Shown here: in pieces, positions 1-11,800 of the stretch
How positions within the stretch are numbered: the stretch's first letter is position 1
Layout of the letters: each line of letters opens with the position of its first letter
NCBI GenBank assembly: GCA_032622095.1
Contig: CP136062.1
Span: forward strand, 16,151,710 to 16,215,709
Origin: Siphonodentalium dalli
Lineage: Eukaryota; Mollusca; Scaphopoda; Gadilida; Siphonodentaliidae
Reading direction: 5' to 3'
DNA length: 64,000 bases
The notes under the pieces: generated by a model
Told to the model about the DNA's origin: nothing
Databases searched by the model: none
What the model saw: only the letters and a program-made list of their open reading frames with translations
Position numbers and translations under genes: made by a program

Positions 1-984
1 AGGATGATACCGGCTTGTTGAGATTTCTCTGATAATTTGAGAGCGAGCTCATGTGATAACATTAATTCAATTGGGATTGCAATTATTCATTATAGCGCCA
101 AAAAATAATGCAGGTACAGCGTTGAAATTAAAAAGAGTGACCCCCCCCCCATTTATATATATGTTTCTCAAGCCAAAGGTTGAACAAGCCCCTAACTGTC
201 ACAAGCTTGAATTATAACATTTTCGACCATAATCCATGATTGGGGGAGGGGCTGGTTCTCGAAAGCTTCCAATAACTAAGGGAGTCAATTGATTGTATCA
301 GCCGGGATTATCTGGGCAAGAATTACAATATAATGTTTTACTTAAATATTCCATGGTTGTAAATTTTGCGTATACATGCATGTATAACTGTATAACACAA
401 GAGAGGAAAGGTGACGTAGTTGGGAACTCGTAGCTAGGCAGCCCTTTCGCCGAATGAAGACAAACAGCAACACCATGCATTCAAATTTTAATCTGTATAA
501 TATGTTCATAATTATATGAATAGCATAAATTGCTGCATATTAGATTAACCACTCGTAGAAAACAGACACGACAGACATGACTACGATATTTATAAAGCAA
601 GGTGTCAGGACTCAGGGTGCTGCATGCACACCCCTGTCGAGGAAATATGCAATGGTGAATTCGGTAGCTTCTGGGATAATATATCTCCGTGCATGTTGGG
701 GGGTCATAGCCCCCTGCGTTGGGGAAGAGGCCATCACTGGTATTAACATCAATAGAAGACTGACAATGATTTAAACAGAACGTCGACCATTTGAGTTATC
801 GCGCGAATAATTATTTTAAGCGGCCTGACGACTTCGTCCCAGTCAACGGCTTTTCAGCGGTTCAGAGTTTAACTCACTGTGGTCAAACACAGTCTCAATG
901 ATTGGGTTGTCAGCGGACACATATTACACGGTGTGTATGATCCATGTAAAACGCAAAATACACGATATTTACAGAGATTACATG
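1..984. other. No recognisable gene or repeat
   Basis: AT-rich sequence with short ORFs only and no motif recognised on either strand. Confidence 0.5.
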
Positions 985-997
985 CATGTGTGTATCC

Positions 998-1172
998 ACC
1001 CTTAATGTTTGTATTTCATGGTTCATAGCACCGAAAGCAGGAATTAATGTTTGTATTTCATGGTTCACAGCACCGAAAGCGGGAATTAATGTTTGTATTT
1101 CATGGTTCATAGCACCGAAAGCAGGAATTAATGTTTGTATTTCATGGTTCATAGCACCGAAAGCAGGAATTT
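998..1172. repeat. 42-bp tandem repeat, four copies
   Basis: Units start near 1004, 1046, 1088 and 1130 and share atgtttgtatttcatggttc plus agcaccgaaagc. The array ends exactly where the MITE at 1176 begins. Confidence 0.9.
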
Positions 1173-1175
1173 CAT

Positions 1176-2142
1176 AGCAACCACCAAGGGTGCTTATATG
1201 TACCTAAGGCAGGTGAATGACGTCATATATTTTTTTCTATATCCATCAGTGTTTTTTCAAGATCGCGGGTATAGATTTTGGAGAAATTGTCACGTGACTT
1301 CCGGTTAGCAATCGTGTGGAGATTGCAAAAAAAAGCGGAATTGGAAATGAGGCATCGCGATAAGAAAGAAAGCAACTACTTTACAACTTACGAAGAATTC
1401 ACATGTGATTTAAGTCTATTAATTTCATATATTTACATACTAAGTGTGATTATCACTAAATCCAGCATTCCGATTGGTCGGCGCCCACGTGACTTGTTGC
1501 ATTTATTTCTCGATGAACGCGCAACAGCTCATAACCTCAAGCCCATAATTACATCGATACGTCATCGATACCGGAAAGAAAAACGCGTAATGTTTTGGGC
1601 GCATTTGGACTCGCGCAGGATTGACTTAAATTAAATCATCAGGTTTCAATATAAAGAAATTGTTCCTGTTAACTTTTGCCAAGGGTGCTATGGGATATTT
1701 TGGGTTGGTTTTGTCACGATACACTTTTCGATTTAAATACATTTACAAAAGTGGCTTTTTCGCTAAATGTATATAAATATAAGGATTAACTGTCATGTGG
1801 ACTGTTTTTATGGAGATGTAACCGTGAGGTAAGTGGTCATAGCGTGTATGTAAAACCCTTCGGGTTTTACACAAGTTATGACCACTTAACTCACGGTTAC
1901 ATCTCCATAAAAACAGTCCACATGACAGTTAATCCTTATTTAGACCAATTTCGTTCAGCTTAATGAAAACGAAAAATGAAGAAGTCATGACGATAATCCA
2001 GACAATATTTTACAATCCACGACACGTCTTGTCAATTTGGCATGCCGTCTCCGTCGTGACCACTGCATGATGTCACATCAATTATTCCTAGCGTTATGTC
2101 GCCGAAAAAAGGCAAATTTAAGGCACATCATGTGTGGTTGCT
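1176..2142 (+). mobile_element. MITE with AGCAACCAC ends, carrying a nested insertion
   Basis: The ends are AGCAACCACC and GTGGTTGCT. Its left 245 bp and right 200 bp are the reverse complement of the element at 35215-35646. The middle (about 1422-1940) is absent from that copy and is therefore a later insertion. A 118-codon ORF across it (1278-1634) crosses the junction and is not a gene. Confidence 0.8.
1781..1938. repeat. Near-perfect 158-bp palindrome (foldback)
   Basis: Arms of about 75 bp, beginning aaggattaactgtcatgtgg and ending with its reverse complement, meet at aaaacccttcgggtttt. It lies at the right end of the insertion inside the 1176-2142 MITE. Confidence 0.92.
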
Positions 2143-3345
2143 CCACTACGTGGCACGTACGATTCATATTAGTTCTGCACATGAATTAAGTAGGGATCCA
2201 TCGTATTCTTATCTTTAAACATGCGATACATTATAAGTTTATTCATGGCTTGTTTCGTATTGTCAAAAATTTCAAAACGGAAGTTTGAGTTATGTAATTA
2301 AGTTATGTAAGTGATTTGTCAACAAACATCGCTTTCCGTGGAGTACAAAATGCAAATATATTAGTCTGAATAGGTACACACTAAAACGTGTACATCAGTC
2401 TGAATATGATGCTCATAATCCAATATTTTCCATTAAAGGGGTACTGTAGGCTAAGTCCGGTCATTTTTGGGACCATCTCTTTTTATACTCAACAGAAAAT
2501 AATTATGCAACAAATGAATGAATTTGAGCTACTTTGACTATCGGTAATTCCATTGTAAGAGTAATGTTTACATAACACTGGATTTGACCATAAAGGTGTC
2601 GTCCTCTTCAATTACACTATAGAGTGCGTATACTGTAATGTTATTCGGCAAATGCCCACAATATTTAGTTCCCTTTAAACAGATTAATTTGGTAGTGACT
2701 CGCTACTCAGTATGCATACATTCGACAAGATTTAGGACCACTTCTATAAAGTTCTAATCAGTGATCGGATCATACCTGACAGGTCGTCCGATTTGTTCAC
2801 CTGACGATAATTTCTTGTGGTAGATAATAATGAAAATAAGACGGAAATCGAGCCATTATATGTATGTATTTGTTTATTATAGTTGTTTTATGGGTAACCA
2901 ATAAGTGGGTGTCTGACCAGGTAACACATCGTGTAGGATTATCGAAAATCACACCTAGCATCCCGGGATGACAGTAAAAGTTCATAATGAAATGCTGGCT
3001 GACGATCCGAGGCTTTTTGGTATGTCAAATTAGGATAAGCTGAAAGAAAAATGTCCTGAAACCAATTAGTCATATAACATTTAATCACAAAGTGAAGTTA
3101 GTATCAAATGTATGGATGACAAGAGAAAGAAGAGGGCATCTGCATAGCATATGAAAATATGGGGGGAATACGGGAACAGTGACATGATACATGACTCCTC
3201 GTTCACTTGTCATAACTTTAGGGCGGTGAGCAGTGGCCCGGAGCGGTTTTATGAAATTTGGTAAACAATTTTGAACGTACGCACCAAAATATCTCAATTA
3301 AAAAACCCAAAAGTTAAAATTATAATTAATAAGATCTTCATCAGT
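2143..3345. other. No gene; includes one end of a TTAAAGGGGTACTGTA repeat
   Basis: At about 2436 the sequence ttaaaggggtactgtaggc matches the terminus of the element at 10592-11174, but no matching right end was found. The rest is AT-rich without recognised content. Confidence 0.5.
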
Positions 3346-3427
3346 TGCAAGTTGCTAACCCGTGCTATACTAAACGTATGGTCAGTAATGTAAGACATCC
3401 ACCACAAACCTCACTTATCAAGTTTAA

Positions 3428-3520
3428 GTTTAACCCACGGGGAGCCTCACACATATGGAAGCATGCATTACTGAGTATCGCCTGCTCCAGCCTATGTGGG
3501 GCTCTCTATGGGTTAACTTT
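3428..3520. mobile_element. Solitary short hairpin element, same family as the 4.3-6.9 kb array
   Basis: Inverted arms (ttaacccacggggagcctca and ggggctctctatgggttaa) flank about 50 bp. Further single copies are at 10475-10562 and, degenerate, at 57973-58052. Confidence 0.8.
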
Positions 3521-3645
3521 TCGACCTTTAAATAGGAAGGAAATCAAGCTATTACATTTGTTGATTATAGTTGTTTTAAATACTTGTATATACAATTAAT
3601 GTTATGTTGCACAAACCCAATTCAAAGGCATTGAGTCCTATATAT

Positions 3646-3778
3646 TAACGTTACCAAATTAATATTGATAGTTCTGTCGAAGTTATCGAATGAGTTGTCA
3701 CATATATTAACCTTACCAAATTAATGTTGATAGTTCTGTCGAAGTTATCGAATGAGTTGTCACATATACCAGCGTTAT
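3646..3778. repeat. 61-bp tandem duplication of an exon 3' end with its splice donor
   Basis: Two near-identical copies with a 61-bp period start near 3651 and 3712. Each holds the 3' part of the SDR exon (reverse complement of TTCGACAGAACTATCAA) and a potential GT donor (gtaagg in the exon copy, gtaacg in the duplicate). Confidence 0.8.
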
Positions 3779-3829
3779 TACAGAGTACATCAACTCGTTC
3801 GAATGTGTCATGTGCAAATTTGAAGAGTT
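3717..3829 (-). CDS. Internal SDR exon carrying the NNAG motif
   Basis: Acceptor cttattctatttcag, then 113 nt (phase 1 to phase 0) encoding ELFKFAHDTFERVDVLCNNAG and continuing through FDRTININL to the donor TTG|gtaagg. NNAG is the SDR beta4 motif that stabilises the Rossmann fold, and the following INL belongs to helix alphaE. It fits downstream of the SDR first exon at 26610-26702, about 23 kb away on the same strand, as in 15-PGDH-like genes. The last 60 bases of the exon and its donor are duplicated in tandem just downstream (about 3650-3711). Catalytic Ser-Tyr-Lys exons would lie left of here and were not found, so a pseudogene is possible. Confidence 0.65.
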
Positions 3830-3869
3830 CTGAAATAGAATAAGATGCACTGCACAAAACAGTAGATAC

Positions 3870-4286
3870 TCAAGTCTGGAAATAATGTCTCTGACCTTTG
3901 AAGAATGAGGCTCCCAGAGGGTGAATTTAGTTATGTTAGCCTGACGGGTGGGATATCATCACTAACTAAATTCACCCTATGTGAACCTCATTCACCCTAT
4001 GGGAACAAATTCCCCCTCTGGGAACCTCATTTCTCAACTGCTATGGGAGACCTGGGATCAGATTGAAGTTCCACAGTTGGAGTTGGTGATGTCTCACCCA
4101 TTAGTCACCCCGATTATGTATTTTATCTTCTGCCAATTAAGGGATATAGAAACTGAACAGAAGGGAATTACTATATATACTTCCGATAATATGAGGCCTA
4201 AGCAGAATGAGGCCCCCAGAGGCTAGCATCACTAAACTCACCCTCCAGGGACCTCATTCTGCAAATGTCAGACACACTATATCCCG
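3870..4286. mobile_element. Foldback/MITE copy, GAGGTCCCCAGAGGGTGAA family
   Basis: It contains inverted modules (gtgaatttagttatgttagc paired with gatatcatcactaaattcac) and flanking terminal-repeat remnants (caagtctggaaataatgt). Related copies are at 24151-24404, 48095-48475 and 57545-57680. Confidence 0.75.
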
Positions 4287-4328
4287 ACTCGGACTTCCTC
4301 CGATGGACTTCCTCCGATAAGTTTTATA

Positions 4329-6890
4329 GGAATCCCACAGGGAGCATCACACATATGGAAGCATTGACAACATAGTGTCGTCTGCTCCAGTCTATGTGGG
4401 GCTCTCTACGAGAATGTGAGGGTTTAATGTTTAACTCACAGGGAGCCTCACACAGATGGAAGCATTGACAACATAGTGTCGTCTGCTCCAGTCTATGTGA
4501 GGCTCTCTATGAGAATGTGAGGGTTTAATGTTTAACTCACATGGAGCCTCACACAGATGGAAGCATTGACAACATAGTGTCGTCTGCTCCAGTCTATGTG
4601 GGGCTCTCTATGAGAATGTGAGGGTTTAATGTTTAACTCACAGGGAGCCTCACACAGATGGAAGCATTGACAACATAGTGTCGTCTGCTCCAGTCTATGT
4701 GAGGCTCTCTGTAGAATGTGAGGGTTTAATGTTTAACTCACATGGAGCCTCACACAGATGGAAGCATTGACAACATAGTGTCGTCTGCTCCAGTCTATGT
4801 GAGGCTCTCTATGAGAATGTGAGGGTTTAATGTTTAACTCACAGGGAGCCTCACACAGATGGAAGCATTGACAACATAGTGTCGTCTGCTCCAGTCTATG
4901 TGAGGCTCTCTGTAGAATGTGAGGGTTTAATGTTTAACTCACATGGAGCCTCACACAAATGGAAGCATTGACAACATAGTGTCGTCTGCTCCAGTCTATG
5001 TGAGGCTCTCTGTAGAATGTGAGGGTTTAATGTTTAACTCACATGGAGCCTCACACAGATGGAAGCATTGACAACATAGTGTCGTCTGCTCCAGTCTATG
5101 TGAGGCTCTCTGTAGAATGTGAGGCTTTAATGTTTAACTCACATGGAGCCTCACACAGATGGAAGCATTGACAACATAGTGTCGTCTGCTCCAGTCTATG
5201 TGAGGCTCTCTATGAGAATGTGAGGGTTTAATGTTTAACTCACAGGGAGCCTCACACAGATGGAAGCATTGACAACATAGTGTCGTCTGCTCCAGTCTAT
5301 GTGAGGCTCTCTGTAGAATGTGAGGGTTTAATGTTTAACTCACAGGGAGCCTCACACAGATGGAAGCATTGACAACATAGTGTCGTCTGCTCCAGTCTAT
5401 GTGAGGCTCTCTATGAGAATGTGAGGGTTTAATGTTTAACTCACATGGAGCCTCACACAGATGGAAGCATTGACAACATAGTGTCGTCTGCTCCAGTCTA
5501 TGTGAGGCTCTCTGTAGAATGTGAGGGTTTAATGTTTAACTCACATGGAGCCTCACACAGATGGAAGCATTGACAACATAGTGTCGTCTGTTCCAGTCTA
5601 TGTGAGGCTCTCTATGAGAATGTGAGGGTTTAATGTTTAACTCACAGGGAGCCTCACACAGATGGAAGCATTGACAACATAGTGTCGTCTGCTCCAGTCT
5701 ATGTGAGGCTCTCTATGAGAATGTGAGGGTTTAATGTTTAACTCACATGGAGCCTCACACAGATGGAAGCATTGACAACATAGTGTCGTCTGCTCCAGTC
5801 TATGTGGGGCTCTCTATGAGAATGTGAGGGTTTAATGTTTAACTCACAGGGAGCCTCACACAGATGGAAGCATTGACAACATAGTGTCGTCTGCTCCAGT
5901 CTATGTGAGGCTCTCTGTAGAATGTGAGGGTTTAATGTTTAACTCACAGGGAGCCTCACACAGATGGAAGCATTGACAACATAGTGTCGTCTGCTCCAGT
6001 CTATGTGAGGCTCTCTATGAGAATGTGAGGGTTTAATGTTTAACTCACAGGGAGCCTCACACAGATGGAAGCATTGACAACATAGTGTCGTCTGCTCCAG
6101 TCTATGTGAGGCTCTCTATGAGAATGTGAGGGTTTAATATTTAACTCACATGGAGCCTCACACAGATGGAAGCATTGACAACATAGTGTCGTCTGCTCCA
6201 GTCTATGTGAGGCTCTCTATGAGAATGTGAGGGTTTAATGTTTAACCCACAGGGATCCTCCCACAGATGGAAGCATTGACAACATAGTGTCGTCTGCTCC
6301 ATTATATGTGGGGATCTCTATGAGAATGTGAGGGTTTATTGTTTAACCCACAGGGAGCCTCCCACAGATGGAAGCATTGACAACTTAGTGTCGTCTGCTC
6401 CAGTCTATGTGAGGCTCTCTATGGGAATGTGAGGGTGTCATGTTTAACCCACAGGGATCCTCCCACAGATGGAAGCATTGACAACAGAGTGTCGTCTACT
6501 CCAGTGTATGTGAGGCTCTCTGTAGAATGTGAGGGTTTAATGTTTAACCCACAGGGAGCCTCACACAGATGGAAGCATGGACAACTTAGTGTCGTCTGCT
6601 CCAGTCTATATGGTGCTCTCCATGGGAATGTGAGGGTTTTAATGTTTAACCAACAGGGAATCTCACACATATGGAAGCATGACAATATAGTGTAGTCTGC
6701 TCCAGTCTATGTGGGGCTCTCTATGGGAATGTGAGGGTTCAATGTTTAACCCACATGGAGCCTCACACAGATGGAAGCATGCATTTTGGTGTGTAGTTCT
6801 GCCCAAGTCTATATGGGGCTCTCCATGGGAATGTCAGGGTGTCATGCTTAACCACAGGGAGCCTCACACAGATGGAAGCACAGACAACTG
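4329..6890. repeat. Satellite-like array of a roughly 100-bp hairpin unit, about 26 copies
   Basis: Each unit carries gagcctcacacagatggaag and, inverted, ctccagtctatgtgaggctc around a conserved core. Unit length varies by 2-3 bp (ctctctatgagaatg versus ctctctgtagaatg). The copies at the left and in the middle are nearly identical, and those after about 6240 are increasingly diverged. Confidence 0.97.
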
Positions 6891-7686
6891 ACCTTTTTGG
6901 GCCTCCAAATGCAATAAAACAGTAATGAGGAAATAACATTAATAAATCCAGTGTCTGTCACAAGGCTGGGTGGTAGATGATGGCAGTGGTATGGTGATTA
7001 AAGAATTCTAGACCCGTCTAGACATACTATTTGGAAGTATGGACATACCTCACAGGTGTCGATATAGATTTATTACACTTGGTTAAGTGGATTTATGTTA
7101 TTATAATTATATAGAATGTTAGATGTTAAATAAAACAAAACAAAATATCATTTATTGTGAGCCCAGAAAATGAGGTTTTAGTTTGGCCAAAGTTGTTTTT
7201 AATTTGGCCCATAAAAATAATAATTGGCCCAAAGATGTTTCGGCCCAGCGTGAACACTAATGCTAGCATTATAAATGGAAATTATATTGGCCAAATAAAA
7301 AAACAACTTTAACGTAAGGTGGTTCAAATACTAGCCCTGTTAGTTACATCGCTATTTTCGTCGAGATAAAAACATGTTGCTTATTGTCGTGAGGTGATAA
7401 CTGTTGAACTTGAATATCTATTGATGTGAAGCCAGGTTGCTGGTATTAGACGGGAGGCAGTTTATGACACATTACGTAACTGACATGCCATTGAGTTAAA
7501 TACTGCTCGTTTGTGCATCCAATTATGGGGACAATGTATTTACGTATTTTATCTTATAGACTGCCTGATCAACAAAAATAGTCGGTGCTATCGACAGCGT
7601 ATAAACAAAAACAAACACTGATTAGATGTCAAAGAGTTGTGTATTGTCCCCTTTGTATAGCCGTCATCATTCAGTCAACGCTGCCT
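6891..7686. other. No gene recognised
   Basis: AT-rich unique-looking sequence between the array and the first piggyBac-type MITE. Confidence 0.5.
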
Positions 7687-7690
7687 TTAA

Positions 7691-8092
7691 CCCTTTACCC
7701 AACAGAACGGCAATAGTTACAGTTATGCCCTGTGCCAATGCATTCTCTTATATATGCGAGTCGACCATAGGTCGCCTCGCATATATAAGAGAATGCATTG
7801 GCTTAACATATTAAAAATTATAAAATTGTTAAAGAATGTAAGAAAAAATGGTAAAAAGTGTTAAAAAAAACGATTTTTTTTAGGCCAATGCATTCTCTTA
7901 TATATGCGAGGCGACCTATGGTCGACTCGCATATATAAGAGAATGCATTGGCACAGGGCATAACTGTAACTATCACAATGTGGTCAAGGAGCCGGTTCCA
8001 ATGATATCCATATTTGTATGGTTCTATTGAGACAGACCGAAGATATTTTAGGCTGTTGAAGCTTTATTTGGCCGGTTTTGTCGGGTAAAGGG
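7691..8092 (+). mobile_element. piggyBac-type MITE with two 67-bp hairpins (copy A)
   Basis: TTAA at both ends (7687-7690 and 8093-8096) flanks inverted ends CCCTTTACCCAACA and its near-complement GACAAAACC..GGGTAAAGGG (TGTCGGGTAAAGGG). Two near-perfect palindromes lie inside at 7735-7801 and 7885-7951; the second is the reverse complement of the first. There is no transposase, so mobility would depend on a piggyBac-like source. TTAA sites and CCC ends are the piggyBac hallmark. Confidence 0.9.
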
Positions 8093-8096
8093 TTAA

Positions 8097-8514
8097 AAAT
8101 TAAATTTGGGTATTCATGGCACGATTTATCCGAAGTACGAAACCCGCATGTTCAAGAACGGCGATACTATCATTGTCTAACTTCGTCGGTTCTGTCGATT
8201 TTATTCAGCGCTTTTGACCACAGACCACATAATCAATGCTCGTGCTGCCACGTGCCAAATTTGTCAAATGCAAAACAAAAATCAGATTTGGCAAATTGTT
8301 TTGGCAAGAGTCTTATCACTTCCTCAATAAAGTTGCAGACAATATTGGTTGATGAATACCATTAATTTCAGGGTAAAGTCTCACAATTGCTGTTGACTTA
8401 TAAGCTGAGGAAGAGTTAACATCTCTATCCAGATCTGGTGATTGGATTAGTAGTAGCATTAGTAATTGTTGAAACAAAGCCATCAATATTGCAGAAATCG
8501 ATAGCATTTGGCAA
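8097..8514. other. No gene recognised
   Basis: The short ORFs on both strands here lack recognisable domains. Confidence 0.4.
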
Positions 8515-8700
8515 GCAAATTTGGCAAAAATAGCTTTCATTTGGAAAACAAATTTGGCAAAAGTTATTTTTATTTGGCAAAAATGATTTTCATTTGGCAA
8601 AAATGATTTTCATTTGGCAAACATGATTTTCATTTGGCAAAAATGATTTTCAATCGGCAAACAAATTTGGACACAAAATGATTTTCGTTTGGCAAACAAA
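8515..8700. repeat. 20-bp tandem repeat, about nine copies
   Basis: The unit is atttggcaaaaatgattttc, degenerate at both margins. Confidence 0.88.
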
Positions 8701-8777
8701 TTGGCAAAAGAAACTATCTGGCCAGCGCGGATCACTTTATTTGCTAATATATTCTCACATTTCGTTATAAAAGTATA

Positions 8778-9159
8778 CCCTTATAAAAAGCACTTCGGTA
8801 AACCACGATACATTTACCATGGTAATTTGGCCCAAATTCCGCGGTATTACCAAGGTTTACCACAGAAAACAGTGTTACATTAACAAAACCATGGTATACT
8901 GTGGTACACTCCTGAGGTCCAAAACCGCGGTATACCAAGGTTTGTGTGTTATGTACCACTAGTAAGTAGATAATTGTATTGGATAAAGTATGTACATAAA
9001 CAATAGGATTTACAAAATATTGGTAAACAAAATACAATGCACATACATACTATACTAGTATACCACGGTATACCACAGTAAACATATAATATCACCGCAT
9101 TTGAGCCAAAATACCATGGTACATTTATCGTGGTTTACCGAGGTGCTATTTTATAAGGG
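8778..9159. mobile_element. 382-bp MITE with CCCTTATAAAA ends
   Basis: Inverted ends CCCTTATAAAAAGCAC and GTGCTATTTTATAAGGG continue into a second inverted block (TTCGGTAAACCACGATA). The interior is full of CCGCGG/CCATGG-type short palindromes around TTTACCA. The target duplication is unclear. Confidence 0.82.
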
Positions 9160-9205
9160 AATATATCGGTACATTGGCCCAAATTTTCGTCCTAACACAC
9201 TAAGG

Positions 9206-9600
9206 TCATTTGCCACAATTTCCGAACTCTTCCCGACCGAGCAGAGCGGCAACTAATTTTCGACCACTTTTTGAAAATCGACCCAAAATCTTTTCGGCCC
9301 AAAATATTTCGCCCAGGTGGCCACATTTTCCGAAAGTTACCCGACCGAGCAGAGGACCGTCATTTTCGGACCACTTGTTGAAACTCGTCCCAAATGCTTT
9401 TTGGGCCAAAATGTTTGGCCCATGTGGCTATTTATGACTCAGAAGTTGTTTCGGACTAATTCCCTTCCATTTAGTTTCTGTTTTCGCATATTTTCGAGAC
9501 GTTTTTTAATTTTTGTTTACCCATATCTTCGTTTCATTTTTCACATTTTACCGAATTTTCCCGACCGAGCAGAGCGAAAACTGAATTTCGACCCAAAATA
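9206..9600. repeat. Degenerate tandem repeat, period about 106 bp
   Basis: cccgaccgagcagag recurs at about 9233, 9339 and 9559 (the last after a double-length gap), with partly conserved context (ttcgacc, gacccaaaat). Confidence 0.7.
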
Positions 9601-9784
9601 TTTTCAGATAGCGGAGTCATTATCGCAACCATTACCTTTGAACTGAGCTTTGTTGGTGATGTCACATTTGAAGAATATGCAGCTGTTGGACCCATAACGA
9701 CCTTTGAACTCCGCCAAGGTTGATTTTCCTCTCTCTTCGTCAACGTCAGCCAAGCAAACCTGCGAGCAGATAAAAACACCCGAT

Positions 9785-10345
9785 ATACCGACAAATTGAC
9801 ACGATATACCGACAAATTGACAAGATATACCGACAAATTAACACGATATATCGACAAAACAAAGACGATATACCAACAAAACAAGACGATATACCGACAA
9901 ATTGACACGATTTACCGACAAATTGACACGATATACCGACAAATCGACACGATCTACCGACAAAACAAGACGATATACCAACAAAACGACACGGTATACC
10001 GACAAATCGACATGATATGCCGAAAAAACGACACGATATACCGACAAAACGACACGATATACCGACAAAACGACACGATATACCGACCGACAAATCGACA
10101 CGATATACCGACAACACGACACGATATACCGACAAAACGACACGATATACCGACAAAACGACACGATATACCAACAAATCGACACGGTATACCGACAAAA
10201 CGATACGATATATCGACAACGCGACACGATATACCGACAAAACGACACGATATACCAACAAATCGACACGATATACCGACAAAACGATACGATATATCGA
10301 CAACGCGACACGATATACCGTTAAACGACACAATATACCGACCTA
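9785..10345. repeat. 21-bp minisatellite, about 27 copies
   Basis: The unit is cacgatataccgacaaaac with substitutions. Since 21 is a multiple of three, frames on both strands stay open for up to 197 codons (YRVVLSV repeats). They are judged non-coding. Confidence 0.95.
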
Positions 10346-10474
10346 AATATGTAAGTAGCCCGTGCACATGGACGAATGTGATGCCGTAATTTTAAAAAAA
10401 ACGAAAACAAATTTAAAAAAACATGGATACATGTATGTGAATTTGACAATTAAATTTCAAGATAGTGTATCTCT

Positions 10475-10562
10475 TTCTAACACAGAGAGAGCCTCACACA
10501 GGTGGAAGCATGCACTACGGAGTGTATTCTGCCCCAGTCTATGTGGGGCTCTCTATGGGTTA
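10475..10562. mobile_element. Solitary short hairpin element, second copy
   Basis: Arms agagagcctcacacaggtgg and ccccagtctatgtggggctc. Same family as 3428-3520. Confidence 0.78.
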
Positions 10563-10591
10563 TATATAGTATGCACATAATTAGCATTTAA

Positions 10592-11174
10592 AGGGGTACT
10601 GTACGCCACATGTTGTTGTTGGTTTCTATAGTCTCCGAGTCGGAGAATAAGGTAACAATTTTTCCATTATTTGAAAGTCTGTTGAGTACGAAGTCATGTT
10701 ACGGATGACAAATTTACCGGAATGCAAAAATACAAATTGTCGTTGTCGAGTAATTTTTGTAAAGTTTTCAACCAAATGAATCAAATAAAAGTTATATTAT
10801 ATGCATACTAGTCCCATATAATCATTTAAGTTATTGTATCGTCGCTAGTCAGTGAGTGGCTTGAGTGTTCTCCCCGTATCATCATAATATTTTAAGCAAT
10901 CGTGTGTGCGATCGGTTTAAAAATCCAGTATCCCTCAATTACTATTTTTGATTACGGTAATTCGTAATTTAATTGACGCCATTTTATGGCTCCAGTCATA
11001 AATTCAATTTATATCAAATTATTAACTTTTAAATTATTAAATTTTAAGATAGCCTATTAACTTGAGCGTTTACAGAATACATCTTCGACTCAAATTACTT
11101 ATGTTTCTATATATTATCGATATTAGATCGTTGTTGTCACCGGAAATTTAATGAAAATGGCGTACAGTACCCCT
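10592..11174. mobile_element. 583-bp MITE with AGGGGTACTGTACGCC ends and TTAA sites
   Basis: The left end ttaaAGGGGTACTGTACGCCA and right end TGGCGTACAGTACCCCTttaa are complementary over 17 bp. TTAA flanks both (10588-10591 and 11175-11178). The interior is AT-rich without an ORF. A related single end lies at about 2436. Confidence 0.85.
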
Positions 11175-11306
11175 TTAAAGATAGTGTATACATGTATTTT
11201 CCTAACAAGTGTTTTATAGTTTCCGGGATATGAATCGAAGACAAATTTCCAGAAACGTTTCTATGAATTAACATTGAGTTTATTTAGATTTCTAGTATAA
11301 TCTGGT

Positions 11307-11492
11307 ATGTTATACATGCAACCCATCGGGACAATTTTTGTTTGGAACATAAACTTCAGTCGATCTCTTGGAAACATTTGGAGGGTTGCGGGAGAAGAGG
11401 AAGAATTACATCTTGTTAGCATTCTCAATCAAGGCAAACTGTCAATTGGATCTGATTTGATAAAATATTTAGCTCGGGTACATCAGGAATAA
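11307..11492 (+). CDS. Small unassigned ORF (61 aa)
   Basis: An open frame from ATG to TAA directly before the 27-bp array, with a mixed composition (NIWRVAGEEEELHLVSILNQ) more protein-like than its surroundings. No domain is recognised, no splice sites were defined, and it may be chance. Confidence 0.15.
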   Translation: MLYMQPIGTIFVWNINFSRSLGNIWRVAGEEEELHLVSILNQGKLSIGSDLIKYLARVHQE

Positions 11493-11800
11493 ATTATAGA
11501 CAAATGATACCCAATCTTCATTATAGACAAATGATATACACAATAGTCATTATAGACGAATGATACCCAATCTTCATTATAGACAAATGATACCCAATCT
11601 TCATTATAGACAAATGATACCCAATCTTCATTATAGACAAATTATACCCAATCTTCATTGTAGACAAATGATATACCCAATCTTCATTATAGACAAATGA
11701 TATACCCAATCTTCGTTATAGACAAATGGTACCCAATCTTCATTATAGACAAATAACATACCCAATCTTCATTATAAACAAATGACACCCAATCTTCATT
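11490..11800. repeat. 27-bp minisatellite, left segment
   Basis: About 11 copies of a unit containing attatagacaaatgatacc and caatctt. It is identical in type to the array at 13214-14552, which lies on the other side of the retrotransposon fragment. Confidence 0.95.

Noticed and set aside
1278-1634. 118-aa ORF
   Set aside because: It crosses the junction between a MITE and a nested insertion, and the uninterrupted MITE copy at 35 kb lacks it.
6419-6891. Open frames in the right end of the 100-bp array
   Set aside because: Read through diverged satellite units on both strands; no protein features.
9746-10389. Tyr/Arg/Val repeat proteins on both strands
   Set aside because: A 21-bp minisatellite without stops; not a gene.
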